Below are positions 58,119 through 64,000 of a stretch of 64,000 bases of DNA, piece after piece (the first letter of the stretch is position 1; each line of letters opens with the position of its first letter). The stretch is from Aspidiotus rigidus. Lineage: Eukaryota > Arthropoda > Insecta > Hemiptera > Diaspididae. Both the position numbers and the translations under genes were made by a program. A model generated the notes under the pieces. It did no database searches. It was given only the letters and a program-made list of their open reading frames with translations, and was not told the DNA's origin. The DNA is taken from the NCBI GenBank assembly GCA_035079385.1, contig JAVHKY010000054.1, positions 15,728,501 through 15,792,500 on the forward strand, in the 5' to 3' direction.

Positions 58119-59379
58119 GACATGTTCCATGTCTTTTCTCTCGCCAGACCCCGATTTTGAAACTCGCGAGTACACCCCCCCCCCCCCCCCCCCCCGTCAA
58201 GAGAAATCTCTACCCCGTGGGTGATTCAGAAATTCGCGAGTACACCCCGCGTAATAATAATAATTAATAATAAATAAATAAATAAATAAATAATTAAATA
58301 AATAAATAATTAATAATTAATATAATTAATAATTAGAAAATTTCTACCCCTTGGATGATTCAGAAATTCGCGAGTACACCCCGCGTAATAATAATAAATA
58401 ATTAATTAATCAATTAATAATTAAATAATTAAATAAATAAATAATTAAATGATTAATATAATTGATAATTAGAAAATTTTCTAAGTCCCTCTTCCTATCA
58501 TATATGGCTGGATAGTCGAAATTTTTCCAAGTCCCCTAGACTTGAATTGTCTCATACCATTCCAATACAACAGCGTGATCGCTCGTTCGCCCCACCGAAA
58601 GTTGATACCTCAAAATATAGAACACCCACAATTACCTCAAAATATTTCTCATACAAGACTTATACGACGCCAAGATAGGTAAAGGGGTAAACGAATAATA
58701 TCTCACGAACACTTGACCTAGTAGAAGCCTAGACTGAAATATTTCATGATGACTGATAAAATATAAAAGACATGGAACATGATTTTCATTTATTTGGCTA
58801 TGCCAGAAAATTTAATAATACTACAATATGACCAAGTTACAAATGTTTTTTTTTTTTATAATATTGACATGTTCCATATCTTTTCTCTCGCTGGACCCCG
58901 ATTTTGAAACTCGCGAGTACACCCCGCGTAATGATAATAAATAATTATATTAATTAATTAAATAATTATTTAATAATTAAATAATTAATTAAATAAATAA
59001 ATAAATAAATGATTAAATAATTAATATAATTAATAATTAGAAAATCTCTACCCCGTGGGTGATTCAGAAATTCGCGAGTACACCCCGCGTATTAATAATA
59101 AATAATTAATTAATTAATAATTAAATAATTAAATAAATAAATAAATAATTAATATAATTAATAATTAGAAAATTTTCCAAGTCCCTCTTCCTATCATATA
59201 TGGCTGGATAGTCGAAATTTTTCCAAGTCCCCTAGACTTGAATTGTCTCACACCATTCCAATACAACAGCGAGACAGGAGGCGCACGAGCGGAGCGAGTT
59301 CGCGCTACTTCATATTTCTCATAGAAGACTTAAACGACGCCAAGATAGGTAAAGGGGTAAACGATTAATATCTCACGAA
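58119..59379. mobile_element. two HINE-like (non-autonomous Helentron) copies, unit B only
   Basis: The insertion into the T run after 58118 contains two related units, each starting GACATGTTCCAT (58119 and 58866) and holding CTCGCGAGTACACCCC words, (TAAT/TAAA)n microsatellites and a CTAGACTTGAATTGTCTCA segment. The first ends with an inverted CATGGAACATG (58771-58781), a TGGC-tat-GCCA hairpin and an AT-rich end. The second is truncated at 59379. A 21-base C run lies at 58175-58195. The terminal words match the element at 50127. HINE elements are known for subterminal inverted repeats plus a central microsatellite. Confidence 0.6.
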
Positions 59380-59528
59380 TTTTACATTCAATTGATTATA
59401 TTTGTATTTTGTCCGGAAAATGCGTTCTGGCGTTTTCTTTCGTAATATTTGACATTAAATTAGTTCGCACAATGCATTCTGGCATTCTTTCTTTCCATAA
59501 TCCGTTCCAGCTTTTCGCTTTCCTATCA

Positions 59529-59650
59529 CAACGCGTTGTGCCTTCTTTGACACAAGACAACGCGTTTTGGATCATTTTTCTTCAACTTAACGCGTTGTGA
59601 ACGATTTCAGTGTTATTACAAGAACAAAACGCGTTGTAGTTCTTCCTTTT
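59529..59650. repeat. four spaced AACGCGTTGTGG-like words, unit B
   Basis: Counterpart of 20409-20528. The first word here is AACGCGTTGTG (A has AACGCATTGTG) and the last is AACGCGTTGTAG. Confidence 0.4.
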
Positions 59651-60282
59651 GCCCAATGGCCGTTTTCGCTTTCTGCGCCTAACAGATATGCCTAGGCAAT
59701 ATTTTTATAGATAAGATTTGATGGACACTAGATATCTGAAAAATGTTGCAGGTATATTGCGGTGCGAAATCGAATACAAGTGATTGCATAGACAAGTCCA
59801 AGTTCCTGCTTGGGAATAAATTTTTTATAAGAAATAATATAACACAATAATAAGTACAATTGTTATTCCTTAAGCCAAAACCTCATTGTGTAGGTCCTTA
59901 CGTTCCAACAAAAATTATAGTGGCTTTTGATCCTCATACGAAACTACTCTTCTGAATTACAAAACTACTCTTCTGAATTACGACGTTTGAAATTTCCAAT
60001 CATGTTCACGAATCGTGCATTTTATAGACGTACAATTTACCAGAGTATTGTATGTCCTACGTGTGAAAATATCATTTTTCTAATTACTTGTATGATATGA
60101 ATTCGATATTCACAAAATTTCTTCAAATAATTTTCTTGTATGAAATCAGATCTTAGTTTTGCGTTTATTGTTCTTGTGTATGTCAATGTCAGATTTATGA
60201 ACCTCAAGTACAGACGAACATCCCTCTCATTCAACTTTTTGAACTCAGCATGAGAGACTGGATTTTTATTCTATATGATGGG

Positions 60283-60661
60283 TTGGTTAGGTTAGGTTAG
60301 AGTAACCGTGAGAAAATACAGCGTTTTCAAACTAAGTGCCTCAGAGCAATAGCAAACGCTGGCTGGTACCATCGAAACTACGAGATCCACGACTACCTGC
60401 AGGTCACAGCGTTGAAGATGAAACCAAACGTCACAGTGCAAGTTGCCAAAATCGTATCCACGAACACCAAAATAACCTGGCTCTCGAATTACTAGATAAT
60501 GGCACAACTACTAGCCGCGTTAAGCACACTCACGTACTTGATCTCACTTAAATGAACATAAAAAGGGTATGCTTATTGAAGCATATCACTGTAATAACGT
60601 AAAGTAAATAATCAAACATGTACTTATAATCTTAAGACTGATTGTACCATAAAAATAAATC

Positions 60662-60691
<30 letters not shown>
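60283..60691 (+). mobile_element. Jockey-like non-LTR 3' end with exact target duplication, copy B
   Basis: Flanked by an exact ATATGATGGG (60273-60282 and 60692-60701) and ending in a long poly(A) (60665-60691). The C-terminal coding words QRFQTKCLRAIAN, WYHRN and KRHSASCQN are present. A one-base deletion at about 60408 shifts the frame, and the natural end (TSRVKHTHVLDLT then stop, at 60549-60551) survives here but is deleted in copy A. The 5' junction reads TTGGTTAGGTTAGGTTAG. Confidence 0.8.
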
Positions 60692-60695
<4 letters not shown>

Positions 60696-61364
60696 GATGG
60701 GGTACCATTCTATTCATACGATCACACTTTCAAGGCTAGGCATAGTTACGTATAATAATACAATTTGCACATTGATGTACCACCAACAAGATAGTACCGT
60801 TACCTGACCGTTACCTACCCGTCACGTACTCTTGATGCAATGTATCATGCTGACTTCAAGAAATTAAAGAAGAGAGACTTTGGTCGTCGTCACCTACGCA
60901 AAAGGCAGGTCCAGGATGGGGGGTCCATAATATATCCTCTCTAAAAGGAATGCACTAACTCGCACCTTCATATCGTCACGCTTACATTCTGGGGATTGGT
61001 TTTCAAAGTCATCTAGAATTTTCCAGAATACATGTGTCGCTTATAACATTTCACTGGACGGCCTATAGGCGCCGAATTATACATGATGGGAATATACGAT
61101 GTGCCGTTATGTGCACATAGGAATGAACTCAGCTCCTTTTCACTGGGGTTATATGCGTAATATGGACTTTGATTTGAATTTGTGATTCATATGTACCAAT
61201 ACACATTCGCACTGTTGGAGTTTTATCTAGGTACTAGTATTTCTGTACTATACTATGACGTATGACCACACGCATATCCTTTTGTCATAGTTACTGATTG
61301 ATAGATCGAAATTACGGTACAGCTCTCAAGATGTATTACACCACCTTACTACATTCACCCATAA

Positions 61365-61738
61365 CACTACTGAACAAAGAAAAAAAAAATATTTGTATCC
61401 TGAATTTCATTATACACATCTAGAGTATTTTTCAACACTGAACACGAATTTGAAGTTCGTTTTTCAATCCGAGCTAAATCTTTTATGGAATGACGTGAAA
61501 ATCTACTCGTTCATTTGCCGCGTATCGTCGCGCGCTTAACCAACGTAGTATCATCGGATATCAAGAACTCGTGTTCCGTTCCGCGACGATACGCGGCAAA
61601 TGAACGAGTAGATTTTCACTCATTCCATAAAAGATTTAGTTCGGATTGAAAAACGAACTTCAAATTCGTGTTCAGCGTTGAAAAATACTCTAAATGTATA
61701 TAATGAAATTCTTGGAACAGGATGGCTGTTCAGTAGTG
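61365..61738. mobile_element. 374-bp hairpin MITE with empty site in unit A
   Basis: The termini CACTACTGAACA/TGTTCAGTAGTG are flanked by ATAA on both sides (61361-61364 and 61739-61742). Unit A has a single ATAA at the same place (22148-22151), proving insertion and giving a 4-bp target duplication. Most of the element is a long inverted repeat (about 61403-61526 with 61576-61703, including GCCGCGTATCGTCGCG). There is no coding capacity. The CACTA-like end recalls EnSpm/CACTA elements, but those give 3-bp duplications, so the superfamily is left open. Confidence 0.85.
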
Positions 61739-62837
61739 ATAATTTAAATAAATACAAATTCTTCTGGTGATGCCGACCATTAAAAGACGCGACTTACAGA
61801 ATCATAATAAAAATAAGAAGAATATTACAAAAAATACATGCGGAAAAACAGTCATAATTCATTATCATAAATCATCGTATTTATGATGATTTAGACACGA
61901 GTAATAAATAGTACATGAGAAACTGGAATATGACGAATGAAATTTCTTTTTTTTATAAGGTACATATAAGTGCTTCTTTTTCTCCCGTTTTAAATCATAG
62001 CTACCTACCTAATTTCAATTTAATTTTTCCCCCTTGTATTATTACCATTCCAAATTGTCCGAAAAATATTTCATGACTTATCTACGCATGCTAATAATTT
62101 CGTTGACTGAATAATATTCAACTTTAGTCTCAGATTTTTATACTTGTGAAAGTTTGATGAAAGGAGGGGATTGAAAGTAACATCTCTCAATGTTTCAAGA
62201 TGAAAATTTTTGAAAACAGCTCCTACTCTCAACTTTTTCTCCCGGTTTTCTCTTCTGAGATCGTTTATTATAACATATACGATATAAAAAAATACATGGG
62301 CTACAAATTATTTTTACATTGAGTTGCTGTTGTTTCGATTGCTAGTGATGAACCGCTAACTTTTCAGATCACAACAGAGAAACAAAAAATGTAAAAATCT
62401 CTGTAGTATTGGCAAAATCGACATTAAATAGAGCTAAACAAGACTGAGTCGCCATGCACCTCAATATTTGGGTCTCGTGATTTTTTTATTTTCTTCGTCA
62501 ACTGTTATATAAAAATATTCATTTTCTTTTTTTTTGGAACGGTTTGGAGCTTTTTTTCCAACCCAGATGTAGAGCTCAAGGAATCCAGATTTTTTCCATT
62601 TCAGGATCAGGAAACCAAGAGATCCGCATCTTTGTTCTATTCAGATTTAGAACCTAAGAGATTTTGTTTCTTTTTGCTTGTCCAGCTCCACCAAGATTGT
62701 CGAAACAAAAAGTTGATTTCTGCCATACTCGCTGTGGCAGGATTTTTAGCTGGGTCTCGTCAAAATTATTCAGGTGACTTATAATTGTTTGAAAATAATA
62801 TCTGACAAAGGACAAAGGGTGATAAAATGTGTATGTA

Positions 62838-63140
62838 AACGTCGGCCCAATATTTTTACAAGCGCAACGTTGTCAAACAAGTAACCAAATTGTAAAACAA
62901 TAAATTGTATAGGCTACGGAATGCAAGGAATTTGAAGAGTTATTGTTGAAATGCGTAATGATGTCCGATCAGAGTCGAGAATTGTAAACGTCGGCCAAAT
63001 ATTTTTACGAGCGCAACGTTGTCCAATTAGTTTAGGTGGCCGTCATTCAAGTAACCAATTGTAAAACCATAAAATGTATAGGCTAGGGAATGCAAAGAAT
63101 TTGGAGAGGAATTGTTGAAACTACGTAACGTCCGAACAGA
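62838..63140. repeat. 150-bp tandem duplication in unit B
   Basis: The words GTAAACGTCGGCC.AATATTTTTAC.AGCGCAACGTTGTC and GGAATGCAA.GAATTTG.AGAG recur at about 62838-62975 and 62985-63140. Unit A has a single copy (about 25999-26130). Confidence 0.6.
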
Positions 63141-64000
63141 GTCGAGAATTAACAAAAGAGGGTATACCTGTATGCTTGCCACAAATGGACAATTGAAAGA
63201 GAATTGACAAAGGAAGGTATACCAGTACCTACTTTGCGTGACGGACAAACCCTACAATCATTCTTCCCGTTCTATTTTCAATTGTTCAATATTTTGACAA
63301 GTACGTGAAAATGTATGTTGGACTTTGGAAATTCTACCGCATAGATTCATTCAATCTCACATTCATACTTATCGCCTAGGTACCTACCATTTCTTTTTAA
63401 TATTTTGAACATTCTTGGAAATAACAAAAGATATACGGCAGAATGCAACATTGACACCTAGAAAAATTTTTGGTTGTTGCCAGCTTGAATAAAAATCGTA
63501 TGTATCTCAAGGAATGCTTTTTCACTAGGTACATAAATATTTGGAAATTCAACTTGTACTAATTTACATAGGTTTTGACCATTACTGCCATAATCAATGT
63601 GACTGACTAATGACTTATTCAACTCCCGGTTAGATGAAATTTGAATAAAAAATTATGAATCTGAGAAATTTTAAATTATTTTTTCTTCTTGAAATTCTAA
63701 AAACGACTGCGCACCATTCGATGATAATTTAAATTCACTCTTTTGAGTTAATTACGTTCTCCAGGATTTACTTACAACTCCCAAATTCTATGCAAATGTC
63801 AAAACAAAATTTTACAGAAAGCAACCACCACGGAGCTAATTTTCTTTTTTTAAACCACTTAATACTTCTAATTATGAAATTTCATTCTAATGCCTGTTTT
63901 GAACAGACTTGTATGGATGGGAAGTATTTGTTTTTTTTTTTTTTTTGAGAATATTTCTCATAAGAATTCCTATCGTTGAAAGACATTTTAATCCTGTCTA

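Larger units (their letters stand above)
38998..64000 (+). repeat. segmental duplication, unit B (runs off the window)
   Basis: Collinear with unit A from 1452 onward. Sequence specific to unit B: 50127-51619 (Helentron-like), 58119-59379 (HINE-like pair), 61365-61738 (hairpin MITE) and a 150-bp tandem duplication near 62838-63140. Sequence missing from unit B: equivalents of 13035-13597, 15418-15885 and 22566-25283. Confidence 0.9.

Noticed and set aside
61365..61738. Assignment of the hairpin MITE to the CACTA/EnSpm superfamily
   Set aside because: Its termini begin CACTA, but the empty-site comparison gives a 4-bp duplication rather than 3, so the superfamily is left open.

Overview
This is eukaryotic, AT-rich, intron-bearing and transposon-dense DNA. 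The non-LTR retrotransposon types, KRBA2-like integrase debris, Helentron-like elements, short introns and a lone F-box/LRR gene family suggest an arthropod. A springtail-like or other non-model arthropod is a guess. There is no prokaryotic gene organisation.

Layout. The dominant structure is a large direct segmental duplication. Unit A runs from about 1452 to at least 26930; unit B runs from about 38998 to the window end. They are separated by about 12 kb of repeat-rich DNA, and the offset between units varies around 37.5 to 39 kb because of indels. Each unit opens with an intact F-box/LRR gene (1666-3060 and 39213-40601). A cluster of conserved hairpins follows, then mostly non-coding DNA. 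Next come a candidate small spliced gene, a hAT-type MITE, foldback elements with arrays of a 45-bp repeat, internally repeated modules, a 5'-truncated I-like retrotransposon, KRBA2-like integrase remains and a Jockey-like 3' end. Unit A alone carries a 2.7-kb segment with two exons that splice into a complete sushi (CCP) domain. Unit B alone carries Helentron-like/HINE insertions and a 374-bp hairpin MITE with a clean empty site in unit A. The spacer (26.9-39 kb) holds inverted repeats, three decayed non-LTR elements, a degenerate tandem repeat and a (GA)n tract.

The two F-box genes are the only clearly intact protein genes. They presumably encode substrate-recognition subunits of SCF ubiquitin ligases. 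Everything else is candidate exons, mobile elements or decayed copies.

The most unusual signal is seen by aligning the units by eye. At 14 or more places one copy has TA where the other has TA-NN-TA or TA-NNNN-TA (inserts such as CC, GG, CCGG, GGCC, CGAG and CTCG), resembling excision footprints of a TA-targeting transposon. A roughly 3.5-kb tract (7517-11026 against 45021-48530) shows no difference I could find, while its flanks differ, which suggests recent gene conversion or an assembly effect. All comparisons were made by eye, without alignment software.
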